Part shown: positions 18,003 to 26,992 of the stretch, in pieces | How positions within the stretch are numbered: the first letter of the stretch is position 1 | Layout: each line of letters begins with the position of its first letter | Assembly: GCF_019218265.1 (NCBI RefSeq) | Contig: NZ_JAHUZE010000002.1 | Location: 248,001 to 312,000, forward strand | Reading direction: 5' to 3' | DNA length: 64,000 nucleotides | Origin: Maritimibacter dapengensis | Lineage (GTDB): Bacteria; Pseudomonadota; Alphaproteobacteria; Rhodobacterales; Rhodobacteraceae | Made by a program: the position numbers and the translations under genes | Notes under the pieces: generated by a model | Seen by the model: the letters and a program-made list of their open reading frames with translations, nothing else | Database searches by the model: none | What the model was told of the DNA's origin: nothing

Positions 18003-18805
18003 GTAGCGTTTTCTTCGCGTATCCGACGAACGGCGGCGCGCTTCGTGGTGATTGAGAACGAGATTACACCGATTGTCACAAGTCCGATCAGGATGGAAGA
18101 GAGCGCGTTGATTTCCGGGCTGACACCAAGACGAACGGCGGAGAAGATCTTGATCGGGAGCGTGGTCGAGGACGGGCCGGAGGTGAATGAAGCGATCACG
18201 AGGTCGTCCAGCGATAGGGTGAAGCCCAGGAGCCAGCCGGAGATGACGGCGGGGGCGATAATCGGGAGTGTGACGGAGCGAAATGCGTCCCACGCCGTGC
18301 AACCGAGGTCCAGCGCGGCCTCTTCGAGCGAGCGGTCGAAGCTGACCAGCCGGGATGAGACGACGACGGCGACATAACACATCGAGAACGTCGTATGTGC
18401 GAGGATGATTGTCAGAAGCCCACGGTCGAGACCGACCGAGATGAACAGGAGCAGGAGTGAAAGGCCAAGGATCACGTCAGGCATGACGAGCGGCGCGTAG
18501 ATCATGCCGGAGAACAGCGTCTTGCCGAAGAACTTGCCGCCGCGCACCAGCACATAGGCTGCTGCCGTGCCGAGGATGGTGGCCAGCGTAGACGAGACAA
18601 TGGCGACGCGGAGCGTGACCCAGGCGGCATCGAGGAAGGCTTCGTTACGGAAAAGTTCGCCATACCACTTGGTCGAGAAGCCCGCCCAGACGGTGACGAG
18701 TTTCGACTCGTTGAACGAGTAGATCACCAGGATCACCATCGGCATGTAGAGAAACGCGAAGCCGAGGGTGAGCGACGTGGCATTGAACCAGCTGATCTTA
18801 CGCAT
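17999..18805 (-). CDS. potI: Putrescine/spermidine ABC transporter permease (PotI-like)
   Basis: 268 aa with about six transmembrane segments. The cytoplasmic EAA loop for contact with the ATPase is EEAALDLGCTAWDAF, about 165-180. It pairs with the PotH-like permease, with 78 bp between the genes. The stop overlaps the GS-like gene's start (ATGA), so import and first catabolic step are translationally coupled. Confidence 0.9.
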   Translation of the reverse strand: MRKISWFNATSLTLGFAFLYMPMVILVIYSFNESKLVTVWAGFSTKWYGELFRNEAFLDAAWVTLRVAIVSSTLATILGTAAAYVLVRGGKFFGKTLFSGMIYAPLVMPDVILGLSLLLLFISVGLDRGLLTIILAHTTFSMCYVAVVVSSRLVSFDRSLEEAALDLGCTAWDAFRSVTLPIIAPAVISGWLLGFTLSLDDLVIASFTSGPSSTTLPIKIFSAVRLGVSPEINALSSILIGLVTIGVISFSITTKRAAVRRIREENAT

Positions 18806-18883
18806 GGCATGCCTCCGCGCTCTTCAAGGGGGCTGCTTTTTCATCGCGAAGAACAGCCAAGGGCTGTGATGAGCGCTGCGGGA

Positions 18884-19774
18884 TCATCCTTCGGCCTCCC
18901 GCTGTTTTTCTTCATTGCGCTGGAAGAGCACGATCGGCACCACCAGAAGCGCGAGCAGGATCACCGCCACGGCGGAGGCCACCGGCCAGTCCCGGTTCGA
19001 GAAGAACTCTTCCCACAGCACTTTGCCGATCATAAGCGTTTGCGACCCGCCGAGAAGTGCCGGGATCACGAATTCGCCCATGACTGGGATGAAGACGAGG
19101 AAGCAGCCTGCAATGATCCCGTTGCGCGAAAGCGGGAACGTCACCAGCCAGAACGCCTGAAACCTCGTGCAGCCCAGGTCTTCTGCGGCTTCGAGCAGCG
19201 AGCCGTCGAGTTTTTCCAGCGCCGAGTAGAGCGGCAGGACCATGAAAGGCAGGTAGGTGTAGACAATGCCGATATAGACCGCCGTGGGCGTGTTCAGGAT
19301 CGTGAGCGGGCTGTCGATCACGCCGATCCAGAGGAGGAACTGGTTAAGCAACCCCTCGTTGGCGAGGATCGCTTTCCAGCTATAGACGCGAATCAAAAAC
19401 GACGACCAGAACGGCAGGATGACCAGCATCATCAGGGTGGGGCGCCACTCTACCGGCGCGCGGGCCATGCCGTAGGCAAGCGGATAGGCGACGAGAAGCG
19501 CAGCGAATGTCGAGATCAGCGCGATCTTGAGGGACGACAGATAGGCTTTCCAATACAGGTCGTCGGTGGACAGGAATACGAAATTCTCGAAGTCCAGCGC
19601 GGCGAAGAACGACTTCAGGCCTTCCCACCCCTGGCTGAAATCCAGCGTCGGCGTATAGGGCGGGATCGCCAGTTCGGTGTCCGAAAGGCTGATTTTCACC
19701 ACGATGACGAAAGGCACGAGGAATAGCGCGACGAGCCACGAGTAGGGCAGGAGGATGACGGCGAGACGTTTCAT
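18884..19774 (-). CDS. potH: Putrescine/spermidine ABC transporter permease (PotH-like)
   Basis: 296 aa from the ATG at 19774 (an upstream frame of 95 codons overlaps potG and is unrelated). It has about six membrane segments starting LAVILLPYSWLVALFLVPF. The EAA loop is EAAEDLGCTRFQAFWLV. A long periplasmic segment (about 35-75) after TM1 is typical of PotB/PotH. The start overlaps the potG stop by 4 bp. Confidence 0.9.
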   Translation of the reverse strand: MKRLAVILLPYSWLVALFLVPFVIVVKISLSDTELAIPPYTPTLDFSQGWEGLKSFFAALDFENFVFLSTDDLYWKAYLSSLKIALISTFAALLVAYPLAYGMARAPVEWRPTLMMLVILPFWSSFLIRVYSWKAILANEGLLNQFLLWIGVIDSPLTILNTPTAVYIGIVYTYLPFMVLPLYSALEKLDGSLLEAAEDLGCTRFQAFWLVTFPLSRNGIIAGCFLVFIPVMGEFVIPALLGGSQTLMIGKVLWEEFFSNRDWPVASAVAVILLALLVVPIVLFQRNEEKQREAEG

Positions 19775-20922
19775 TCCGTCAGCACGACCCCGGCGGAGGC
19801 TCGGAACGAGAGCCAGACCTTGTCTTCCCAGGTGAATGCCCGTCGCGAGATGCGCGAGGAATTGGTCATCGCCGCCTTGACCATCTGACCGCCCGGCAAC
19901 TCTACGTGATAGGTCGAGAGATTGCCGAGATAACCGATGTCGATGATCGTGCCTTCGAGCGCGTTCGCTCGGTCTTCGGGCGGTTCTTTCGTGACAAGGA
20001 TCTTTTCGGGACGGATGGCGAAGGTGACGGGCGTGCCTGTCGCGATCTCGGCATCGCATTCGCTTACGTCAATCGCACGGGAGTCTTCGCCAACGTCGAT
20101 CCTGTAGGACCCGCCCCCGAGGTTTTCGGCGGTGCCGCGGATCAGGTTCACGTCACCGATGAAGTCGGCGACGTAGACGCTGTTTGGGGCCTCGTAAATA
20201 TTGGCGGGGGTGTCGACCTGCTTGATCTTGCCGTGATCCATCACCGCAACGCGCGAGGCGACGGTCATCGCCTCTTCCTGATCGTGGGTGACGATGACGA
20301 AGGTCGTGCCGGTGGTTTCCTGAATGTCCATCAGCTCGAACTGCGTCTCTTCGCGCAGCTTCTTGTCGAGCGCGCCAAGGGGTTCGTCGAGCAGGAGGAG
20401 TTTGGGCGCTTTCGCAAGCGAACGCGCCAGGGCGACGCGCTGCCGTTGCCCGCCCGAGATCATGTGCGGTTTGCGCTTGGCGAATTTTTCCAGCCGCGTG
20501 AGCCGGAGCATTTCCTCGACGCGGCCCGCGATCTCGGATTTCGGCATGTCCGAGCGTTTCAGGCCGAAGGCGATGTTGTCGTAGACGGAGAGGTGCGGAA
20601 AGAGCGCGTAGCTCTGGAACATCATGTTCACCGGGCGCAGGTTCGGCGGCACGTTCGCGATGTCGCGCCCGCCAAGCTCGATCACACCTTCAGTCGGGGT
20701 CTCGAAGCCCGCCAGCATCCGCATGATCGTCGTCTTGCCGCAGCCGGAGGGGCCGAGAAGGGCGAAGAATTCGCGTTCATAGATGTCGATGGTCAGGTCG
20801 TCGATCGCGGTGAAATCACCGAACCGCTTGGTCACGTTCCTGAACCGGATGAGCGGCTCGGCCTTCGGATCCTTCCACGGTTCGAACACGTCCGCATGTG
20901 GCATGGGTTTGGTCTGCGCCAT
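19771..20922 (-). CDS. potG: Polyamine ABC transporter ATP-binding protein (PotG/PotA-like)
   Basis: 383 aa. Walker A is GPSGCGKTT, the signature is ISGGQRQRVALAR (I instead of the usual L), Walker B is LLLLDEPLGALD and the switch is VIVTHDQ. A C-terminal TOBE-type regulatory domain follows (about 255-375, with FAIRPEKI). It drives polyamine import with the PotH/PotI permeases. It lies 64 bp downstream of potF, and a strong terminator in between should reduce its expression relative to the binding protein. Confidence 0.92.
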   Translation of the reverse strand: MAQTKPMPHADVFEPWKDPKAEPLIRFRNVTKRFGDFTAIDDLTIDIYEREFFALLGPSGCGKTTIMRMLAGFETPTEGVIELGGRDIANVPPNLRPVNMMFQSYALFPHLSVYDNIAFGLKRSDMPKSEIAGRVEEMLRLTRLEKFAKRKPHMISGGQRQRVALARSLAKAPKLLLLDEPLGALDKKLREETQFELMDIQETTGTTFVIVTHDQEEAMTVASRVAVMDHGKIKQVDTPANIYEAPNSVYVADFIGDVNLIRGTAENLGGGSYRIDVGEDSRAIDVSECDAEIATGTPVTFAIRPEKILVTKEPPEDRANALEGTIIDIGYLGNLSTYHVELPGGQMVKAAMTNSSRISRRAFTWEDKVWLSFRASAGVVLTE

Positions 20923-20947
20923 CTGTCCCCCGACTGTCCCCTGAGCG

Positions 20948-20980
20948 AAAAAACGGCCCCCGCGCGTGACGCGGAGGCCG
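20948..20980 (-). terminator. Intercistronic terminator between potF and potG
   Basis: On the minus strand an 11-bp stem (CGGCCTCCGCG / CGCGGGGGCCG, one mismatch or wobble, 5-nt loop) is followed by six T residues. It starts 6 bp after the potF stop. Partial termination here would give more binding protein than transporter. Confidence 0.8.
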
Positions 20981-20986
20981 GGAGGG

Positions 20987-22072
20987 TCAGGTGCCCGACT
21001 TGATCTTGGTCCAGAGCCGGGTCACGTCACGCTGCACCCGCTGCGGATAGGGCGTGGTGGTGAAGAGGTTGTTCAACGCCTCTTCGCTCGGATAGATCGC
21101 CGGATCGTCGATCACGTCCTCGACAAGGAATTCCTGCGAGGCTTTGTTGCCGTTGGCGTAATAGACGTAGTTCGACGCCTGGGCCATGTTCTCGGCATCC
21201 ATGATGAAGTTCAGGAAAACATGTGCGCCTTCGGGGTTCGGGGCGTCGACAGGAATGGCCATCTGATCGAACCACATCTGTGCGCCTTCCGAGGGCGCAT
21301 TATAGGCGATCTCGACGCCGTTTTCGGCCTCGGCCGCACGGTCGCGGGCCTGAAGGATGTCGCCGGACCAACCCACGGCCACGCAGATGTCGCCATTCGC
21401 CAGCGCGTCAATGTATTCGGACGAGTGGAATTTCTGGATGTAGGGGCGGATCGGCATGAACACCTCTTCCGCCTTGGCGATCACGTCCGGGTCATGGCTG
21501 TCCGGATCCTCACCGATGTAATTCAGTGCGGCCGGGATCATTTCGGCCGGCGCGTCGAGGAAGTGGACGCCACATTCGGCGAGTTTCTCCATGTTCGCCG
21601 GATCGAAAACCAGGTCCCAGCTGTCGAGCGGCGCGTCCTCTCCGAGGATTTCCGTCACCTTGCCGACATTCGCGCCGATCCCGGTGGTGCCCCACATGTA
21701 ATTGATCGCGTATTCCCCGCCCGGATCGTACTTGTCGGTGCGGTCCGAGATCACGTCCCACATGTTGTCGATATTGGGAAGCTGCGACTTGTCGAGCTTC
21801 TGAAACGCGCCGGCGGAAATCTGGCGCTGCAGGAAGGTGCCGGTCGGCACGACCACGTCGTATCCCGAGCCGCCCGCGAGCATCTTTGTCTCGAGCACTT
21901 CGTTCGAATCGAAGACGTCGTAGACCAGCTCCAGCCCGGTCTCTTCTTCGAATTTCGTCAGCAGGTCCTCGTCGATATAATCCGACCAGTTGTACACACG
22001 CACTTCCTGTGCGTGCGCCATACCGGCGGCGAGGGCGAGGGTGGCGGTCATGGTGACCCAGGTGGTTCTCAT
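20987..22072 (-). CDS. potF: Periplasmic polyamine-binding protein (PotF/PotD family)
   Basis: 361 aa from the ATG at 22072 with AGGGAGA upstream; a longer frame adds 16 residues before the signal peptide. Signal peptide about 1-21 (MRTTWVTMTATLALAAGMAHA). The mature start EVRVYNWSDYIDEDLL is diagnostic of PotF/SpuD-type binding proteins, with the polyamine-box residues in YNWSDYI and DSWDLVFDP. It delivers putrescine or related amines to PotGHI. It is divergent from the GntR gene, with operator-like sites between. Confidence 0.92.
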   Translation of the reverse strand: MRTTWVTMTATLALAAGMAHAQEVRVYNWSDYIDEDLLTKFEEETGLELVYDVFDSNEVLETKMLAGGSGYDVVVPTGTFLQRQISAGAFQKLDKSQLPNIDNMWDVISDRTDKYDPGGEYAINYMWGTTGIGANVGKVTEILGEDAPLDSWDLVFDPANMEKLAECGVHFLDAPAEMIPAALNYIGEDPDSHDPDVIAKAEEVFMPIRPYIQKFHSSEYIDALANGDICVAVGWSGDILQARDRAAEAENGVEIAYNAPSEGAQMWFDQMAIPVDAPNPEGAHVFLNFIMDAENMAQASNYVYYANGNKASQEFLVEDVIDDPAIYPSEEALNNLFTTTPYPQRVQRDVTRLWTKIKSGT

Positions 22073-22110
22073 GGAAGTCTCCCTTGTTGGCGCATTGGCC
22101 ATTTCCAGCT

Positions 22111-22122
22111 TTTTGATCAAAA
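22111..22122. promoter_or_regulatory. Candidate GntR operator 1
   Basis: A perfect 12-bp palindrome, TTTTGATCAAAA, lies 39 bp upstream of the potF start codon. Its core TTTGATCA recurs at 22160 and 22931, each next to a gene of the same locus. Confidence 0.6.
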
Positions 22123-22128
22123 TGGTCG

Positions 22129-22149
22129 CTTGACCCTTGCCCGGTCAAG
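22129..22149. promoter_or_regulatory. Inverted repeat CTTGACC-N7-GGTCAAG
   Basis: A perfect 7-bp inverted repeat with a 7-bp spacer sits between the two TTTGATCA sites in the potF/gntR divergent region. It could be a second regulator's operator or overlap the promoters (TTGACC resembles a -35 element on either strand). Confidence 0.45.
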
Positions 22150-22159
22150 CCCGATGGGA

Positions 22160-22167
22160 TTTGATCA
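22160..22167. promoter_or_regulatory. Candidate GntR operator 2
   Basis: TTTGATCA, 68 bp upstream of the GntR GTG start. It matches the core of the palindrome at 22111 and suggests autoregulation. Confidence 0.5.
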
Positions 22168-22235
22168 TCGGAAAGGAGATTATCGGTGTTTTTTTCAGTT
22201 GCAATGGATAACCGGCGGCGAGGTGGGGAAACACC

Positions 22236-22898
22236 GTGAATGCGCCGGGGCGGAAACTGCCGGCGCATGAACGCGCGTATCGCACATTGCGCGACATGAT
22301 TTTACATGGCGAGCTGGCGCCGGGGCAGCCGGTGACGATCCAGGGGCTCGTCGAAGATCTCGGCCTGGGCATGACCCCTGTGCGAGAGGCGATCCGGCGG
22401 TTGACCAGCCGTGGCGCGCTCGAGTTCAAGGGTAACCGCCGGGTCAGCGTGCCCGAGATGGACGCCGAGACCTATGGCGAGTTGGCCTACGTGCGGCTCT
22501 CGGTCGAGCCTGAATTGGCGCGACGTGCTGTCAAGTATCTGGAAGAACATGATATTCTTGAGCTCGAGGCTCTGGATGCGCAGGTCGACGAGGCGATCGA
22601 CCGGGGGGATGTGCGCGGCTATCTCGAAGCCAACAGGCTGTTTCATACGCGTCTCTACGAGGCGTCTGGAGCTGACGTTCTCATGGCAATTTCCGAGATG
22701 CTTTGGCTGCGTTCCGGCCCTTCGCTTCGGGTGATGCTGGGCCGGGCCGGGACCGCGAACCTGCCCGACAAACACCGCGAGGCTCTGGCTTCGATGCGGG
22801 CCGGTGACGCTGACGCCGTGGCCGAGGCCATTCGCGGCGATATCGAGCAGGGAATCCGTCAGGTCACCGCGTCGCTCGACGCGGGTGAAGTGCGCTGA
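22236..22898 (+). CDS. GntR-family regulator with FCD ligand domain
   Basis: 220 aa from a GTG start. The N-terminal winged HTH (about 10-75) includes LVEDLGLGMTPVREAIRRL. The C-terminal all-helical FCD domain (about 85-210) has the family metal/ligand positions in LFHTRLYEA and the histidine near PDKHREAL. It is divergent from the polyamine transporter operon and followed by the aminotransferase gene, so it probably senses a polyamine or its catabolite and acts at the TTTGATCA sites. That is inferred from position. Confidence 0.87.
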   Translation: MNAPGRKLPAHERAYRTLRDMILHGELAPGQPVTIQGLVEDLGLGMTPVREAIRRLTSRGALEFKGNRRVSVPEMDAETYGELAYVRLSVEPELARRAVKYLEEHDILELEALDAQVDEAIDRGDVRGYLEANRLFHTRLYEASGADVLMAISEMLWLRSGPSLRVMLGRAGTANLPDKHREALASMRAGDADAVAEAIRGDIEQGIRQVTASLDAGEVR

Positions 22899-22930
22899 AA
22901 CCGGGCGATGGGCGCGTTGACAGCGCAAGA

Positions 22931-22938
22931 TTTGATCA
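22931..22938. promoter_or_regulatory. Candidate GntR operator 3
   Basis: TTTGATCA, 40 bp upstream of the aminotransferase start codon, in the short gap after the GntR gene. It indicates a separate regulated promoter for the aminotransferase-oxidase pair. Confidence 0.5.
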
Positions 22939-22977
22939 TATTGTGACCGAACTTTCCCTGACCGGTCGGAGGACGCG

Positions 22978-24375
22978 ATGAACAAGATCACGAATCACCT
23001 GGCGACGGCGGAGCTTCAGGCGCTCGACGCGGCGCATCACATGCATCCGTTCACAGCCAATGCCGAACTCGCCAAGAAAGGCGCGCGTATCATTACGCAG
23101 GCCGACGGTGTCACGTTGACCGACAGCGAGGGCGAGAAAATCCTCGACGCGATGGCCGGGCTGTGGTGCGTGAACATCGGCTACGGGCGCGACGAACTGG
23201 CCGAAGTCGCCGCGCGCCAGATGAAGGAACTGCCCTATTACAACACGTTCTTCATGTCGTCGCATGTGCCTGCCATCGCGCTGGCCGACAAGCTGGCCGA
23301 ACTGGCGCCGGGGGATCTGAACCACGTCTTCTTCGCCTCCGGCGGGTCCGAGGCGAACGACACGAACATTCGGTTGGTGCGCCGCTACTGGGACCTCATG
23401 GGCAAGCCCGGCAAGAAGACCATCATCAGCCGCAAGAACGCTTATCACGGCACGTCGATCGGGGCGGCGAGCCTTGGCGGGATGCAGGGGATGCATGCGC
23501 AGGGTGGCATGCCAATCCCCGACATCGTGCATATCGGTCAGCCGTATTGGTATCTCGAAGGCGGCGACATGAGCCCCGAGGACTTCGGCCTCATGCGCGC
23601 ACGGGAGCTGGAAGCGAAAATCGACGAACTTGGCGAGGACAAGGTCGCGGCCTTCATTGCAGAACCGATCCAGGGGGCGGGTGGCGTCATCATCCCGCCC
23701 GAGAGCTACTGGCCGGAAGTGAGCCGTATCTGCGCCGAGCGCGATATCCTTTTGATCGTGGACGAGGTCATCACCGGTTTCGGACGCACCGGCGAATGGT
23801 TCGGAACAGAATATTATGGGCTGAAACCCGATATCATGACGGTCGCCAAGGGGCTTTCGTCGGGCTATGCGCCGATTGGCGGGTCGCTCGTGTCCGACCG
23901 CGTGGCCGAGGTTATCGGACGGGAGGAGTTCACCCACGGCTACACCTATTCCGGGCATCCGGTGGCCGCCGCCGTGGCGCTCGAAAACCTGCGGATCCTG
24001 GAAGAGGAGAAGATCGTCGACCATGTGAAGAACGAGGCCGCGCCATATCTCGCCGAGAAATGGCACCAACTGGCCGATCACCCGTTCGTGGGCGAGACGA
24101 CCATTGTCGGCATGATGGCGAGTCTCGCGCTAACCGCAGACAAGAGCGTGCGCAAGCCGTTCAAAGCCTCGCCCGGAACAGTCGGCTTCATGACGCGGGA
24201 GAGGTGCTTCGGAAACAACCTTATCATGCGCCATGTCGCGGACCGCATGATCGTCGCGCCGCCGCTCGTGATGACGAGATCGGACATCGACACGCTTTTT
24301 GAGCGCGCGGTGAAGTCGCTCGATCAGGCGTATGAGGATGTGAAGGACGCCGGGCTGATGGAAACCGCGGACTGA
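22978..24375 (+). CDS. Class III aminotransferase, putrescine-pyruvate type (SpuC-like)
   Basis: 465 aa PLP enzyme. The Schiff-base lysine is K291 in [26 protein letters not shown] supplies the pyridine-nitrogen aspartate; [12 protein letters not shown] binds phosphate. The N-terminal [12 protein letters not shown] is typical of the omega-amine:pyruvate group that includes SpuC. The ATG has GGAGG upstream. Its place between the GntR regulator and a PuuB-like oxidase fits transamination of putrescine or another diamine to the aminoaldehyde. Related taurine or beta-alanine enzymes cannot be excluded. Confidence 0.88.
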   Translation: MNKITNHLATAELQALDAAHHMHPFTANAELAKKGARIITQADGVTLTDSEGEKILDAMAGLWCVNIGYGRDELAEVAARQMKELPYYNTFFMSSHVPAIALADKLAELAPGDLNHVFFASGGSEANDTNIRLVRRYWDLMGKPGKKTIISRKNAYHGTSIGAASLGGMQGMHAQGGMPIPDIVHIGQPYWYLEGGDMSPEDFGLMRARELEAKIDELGEDKVAAFIAEPIQGAGGVIIPPESYWPEVSRICAERDILLIVDEVITGFGRTGEWFGTEYYGLKPDIMTVAKGLSSGYAPIGGSLVSDRVAEVIGREEFTHGYTYSGHPVAAAVALENLRILEEEKIVDHVKNEAAPYLAEKWHQLADHPFVGETTIVGMMASLALTADKSVRKPFKASPGTVGFMTRERCFGNNLIMRHVADRMIVAPPLVMTRSDIDTLFERAVKSLDQAYEDVKDAGLMETAD

Positions 24376-24391
24376 CGTCCGGCGCATTGCC

Positions 24392-25696
24392 ATGACGCTC
24401 GATATCCTTACCGCCAACGATCGGCCGGGGCAGTATCCGCCGTCCTATTATGCCGCTTCCACCACGCCGCTCGCCCCTCTGCCGCCTGCCGAGGGCCAGA
24501 TGCGGGCGGACGTGGTCGTCATCGGGGGTGGCTATACCGGGTTATCGGCGGCGCTCCACATGGCGCAGGCGGGTTTGGACGTGACTGTGCTCGAAGCCAA
24601 CCGGGTCGGGTTCGGTGCGTCCGGTCGTAATGGCGGGCAGGTGGGCACCGGGCAACGGCTGGATCAGGACGATCTCGAAGCGATGCTGGGCAAGCCGCGC
24701 GCGCGGGCGTTGTGGGACCTCGCCGGGGAGGCAGTCGATCTGACCAAAAGCCTTGCCGCGACCCATGCGCCGGATGCGGGTTTCACGCCTGGTGTCATTC
24801 ATGCCGATCACCGGGCGCGGGACGTGGCGCATAGCCACGCTTATGTTCGAAAACTGCAAGAGGACTACGGCCACACGGGCATTTCCGCGCTTGACCGCGA
24901 CGAATTGCGTGCGCTTTGTGCAAGCGATGCCTACCACGGCGGAACGCTCGACATGGTGGCTGGACACTTGCATCCGCTCGCCTATGCGCTTGGCCTAGCC
25001 CGCGCGGCACAGGCCGCCGGGGCACGGATTTGCGAGCAGTCGCGGGTCACGAAGGTTGCCGACGGCAAACGAAACATCGTCGAGACGGATCAGGCGCGGA
25101 TCTCGGCGGGGCACGTGCTCTGGGCCGCGAACGGCTATCTCGGACATGCGGAGCGGCAGGTGGCGGAACGGGTCATGCCGATCAACAATTTCATCGTGGC
25201 GACCGAGCCGCTGGGCGATCTTGCGCAGGATCTTCTGCCGGGAAACCACGCGGTCGCCGACAGCAAGTTCGTCATCAACTATTTCCGGCTCAGCCAGGAC
25301 GGGCGGATGCTCTTCGGGGGCGGCGAAAGCTATGGCTATCGGTTCCCGCGCGACATCGCCGCAAAGGCGCGCGGGCCGATGGTCGAGATTTTCCCGCAAT
25401 TGCGCGAGGCGAAAATCGACTACGCCTGGGGCGGAACGCTTGGGATCACCCTCAATCGTATGCCCCATTTCGCGCGGCTGCGCGGCCATGTCCTGTCAGC
25501 GTCTGGGTTTTCCGGTCATGGCGTGGCGCTCGCAACGCTGGCGGGCAAGCTGGCGGCGGAGGCGGTCGCAGGGCAGGCGGGGCGCTTCGACCTGATGGCG
25601 GATGTGCCGACCTCGAGATTTCCGGGCGGTGTTGCCTTGCGTCACCCGCTTTTGGTCGCGGGAATGCTCTGGTTCGCCTTGCGCGACAAGCTCTGA
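24392..25696 (+). CDS. FAD-dependent oxidoreductase, PuuB/OrdL family, second copy
   Basis: 434 aa. The Rossmann motif VVVIGGGYTGLSAALHMAQA is at about 41-60, followed by GFGASGRNGGQVG. The C-terminal GFSGHGVALATLAG completes the FAD site. It starts 16 bp after the aminotransferase. It is clearly different in sequence from the other PuuB-like enzyme at 15322-16635, so the locus has two oxidases flanking opposite ends, perhaps for different amines. Confidence 0.85.
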   Translation: MTLDILTANDRPGQYPPSYYAASTTPLAPLPPAEGQMRADVVVIGGGYTGLSAALHMAQAGLDVTVLEANRVGFGASGRNGGQVGTGQRLDQDDLEAMLGKPRARALWDLAGEAVDLTKSLAATHAPDAGFTPGVIHADHRARDVAHSHAYVRKLQEDYGHTGISALDRDELRALCASDAYHGGTLDMVAGHLHPLAYALGLARAAQAAGARICEQSRVTKVADGKRNIVETDQARISAGHVLWAANGYLGHAERQVAERVMPINNFIVATEPLGDLAQDLLPGNHAVADSKFVINYFRLSQDGRMLFGGGESYGYRFPRDIAAKARGPMVEIFPQLREAKIDYAWGGTLGITLNRMPHFARLRGHVLSASGFSGHGVALATLAGKLAAEAVAGQAGRFDLMADVPTSRFPGGVALRHPLLVAGMLWFALRDKL

Positions 25697-25725
25697 CATT
25701 GCGCCCGCCGGGGCCGGTCGCGCAG

Positions 25726-25781
25726 GTGAGGGGGCCAGCCCCCTCACGCTCCCCCGAAGTATTTCCGGAACAATGAAGGGA
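25726..25781. repeat. Conserved 3' element, copy 2
   Basis: A perfect 9-bp stem with loop CCAG (GTGAGGGGG / CCCCCTCAC, 25726-25747) is followed by CCCCCGAAGTATTT, GGAACAATGAA and GGGA, ending at the stop codon of the minus-strand membrane protein gene. It lies between convergent genes, as do the other copies. Confidence 0.65.
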
Positions 25782-26750
25782 TCAGCTCTTGCGCAGGCGG
25801 CGCAGGCCGAAGAGCAGGACTGCAATGAGGCCGACGGCGAAGTAGTCGATCAAGGGGATCCGTGCGACCTCCTCGAGTCGTCCCCAGCCGCGCGTGGAAT
25901 AGACCGCGAGCGTCGCGGCGATGGCGGTCAGCGCGATGATCCAGCGGGCGGGGCGGGAGAGCCCGAGCCCGTGCATTTGCGTTATCACCACGAGGGCGAG
26001 GAAACCGAAAGCGAACATCGGCCAGAAATCCTGCCCTGCGACGAGCGCGACGATGACGCCGTGGACGAGCACCGAGGCTTCGAGTGCGAAGGTCCACCAG
26101 CGGTTCGTGTGAACGCGGGTGAAGATGAAAGACGCCTGGATGAACAGCAGGAAGGTGTAGAGAAAGCCCGCGATATGGCCCCATGTCACCTCCATCGGAT
26201 GATACCAATAGGTGAAGGTCACGGCCCAGGCGAAGTAATAGCCATGTGAGCGGATCAGCATGGGACGGAGCGCGGCGAACCACCCTTTGCCGGCGCCGAA
26301 AAAGAGCCCGCGTCGGGGCGCTTCCATCAGGAGCACCACCACGAGCAGCAGGATGACGGAACCCTGGCTGGTCATCACCGGCAGGTCCTGGGCCAGACCA
26401 TCGTAAAACAGTGCCGTTTGCAGCCCGTGGAGCAGCGCGAAAAACGCGGTGCCCCCGAGTGCCACCCAATTGAGCGGGTGCATCGTGGTCCGGTCGCGCA
26501 GTTTCTCGCGGTTGGTTTGTGCCCACCAGATCAGTCCCCAGAGGAAGAGCTGATGGGCGATGTAGCCGCCCCAAGCGGTCGCGCGGCTCGAGACATCGGG
26601 GTCCGGGCGTTTCCAAAGGTACCAGTTGTAGCCCTGATCGGGGGGAAACTGCACGCCCGATATCCAAGGAGCCAATCCAAGGATCGCCACGCTCGCAACC
26701 AGAGCGAAGAGCACGGAGAGGGCGAAGGGGAGGACAAGGGCGCGGGGCAT
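25782..26750 (-). CDS. Multi-pass membrane protein, function unknown
   Basis: 322 aa with about eight hydrophobic segments over the full length, and an aromatic-rich loop after TM1 (DQGYNWYLWKRPDPD). Histidines occur within membrane segments (WYHPMEVTWGHIAG, FALLHGLQ), which could bind a cofactor or metal but match no family I recognise. It is divergent from the glycoside hydrolase gene with 242 bp between. It ends in the 3' element copy 2. Confidence 0.7.
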   Translation of the reverse strand: MPRALVLPFALSVLFALVASVAILGLAPWISGVQFPPDQGYNWYLWKRPDPDVSSRATAWGGYIAHQLFLWGLIWWAQTNREKLRDRTTMHPLNWVALGGTAFFALLHGLQTALFYDGLAQDLPVMTSQGSVILLLVVVLLMEAPRRGLFFGAGKGWFAALRPMLIRSHGYYFAWAVTFTYWYHPMEVTWGHIAGFLYTFLLFIQASFIFTRVHTNRWWTFALEASVLVHGVIVALVAGQDFWPMFAFGFLALVVITQMHGLGLSRPARWIIALTAIAATLAVYSTRGWGRLEEVARIPLIDYFAVGLIAVLLFGLRRLRKS

Positions 26751-26992
26751 GAAGAGTGGCCTGACACTTTGATGCGGATACGCGGTGTGCCGTGCGCCGG
26801 ATCACCGCTTTGGGAGCAGTTTATGCGCTTCGTCCCGTTCTTGCACAAAAACCGTGCAGTTGCATACGGGCGTTCCGGATAACCCGTGTGTGTTTGCACC
26901 TTTGGCGTGCGCTGCCTACAAGGTGGGGACAGACGCGCGGGACAGGACCTGCTCCGCGACAGGACGGTTGCGGCGGCCGGGACGAAGGCGCG

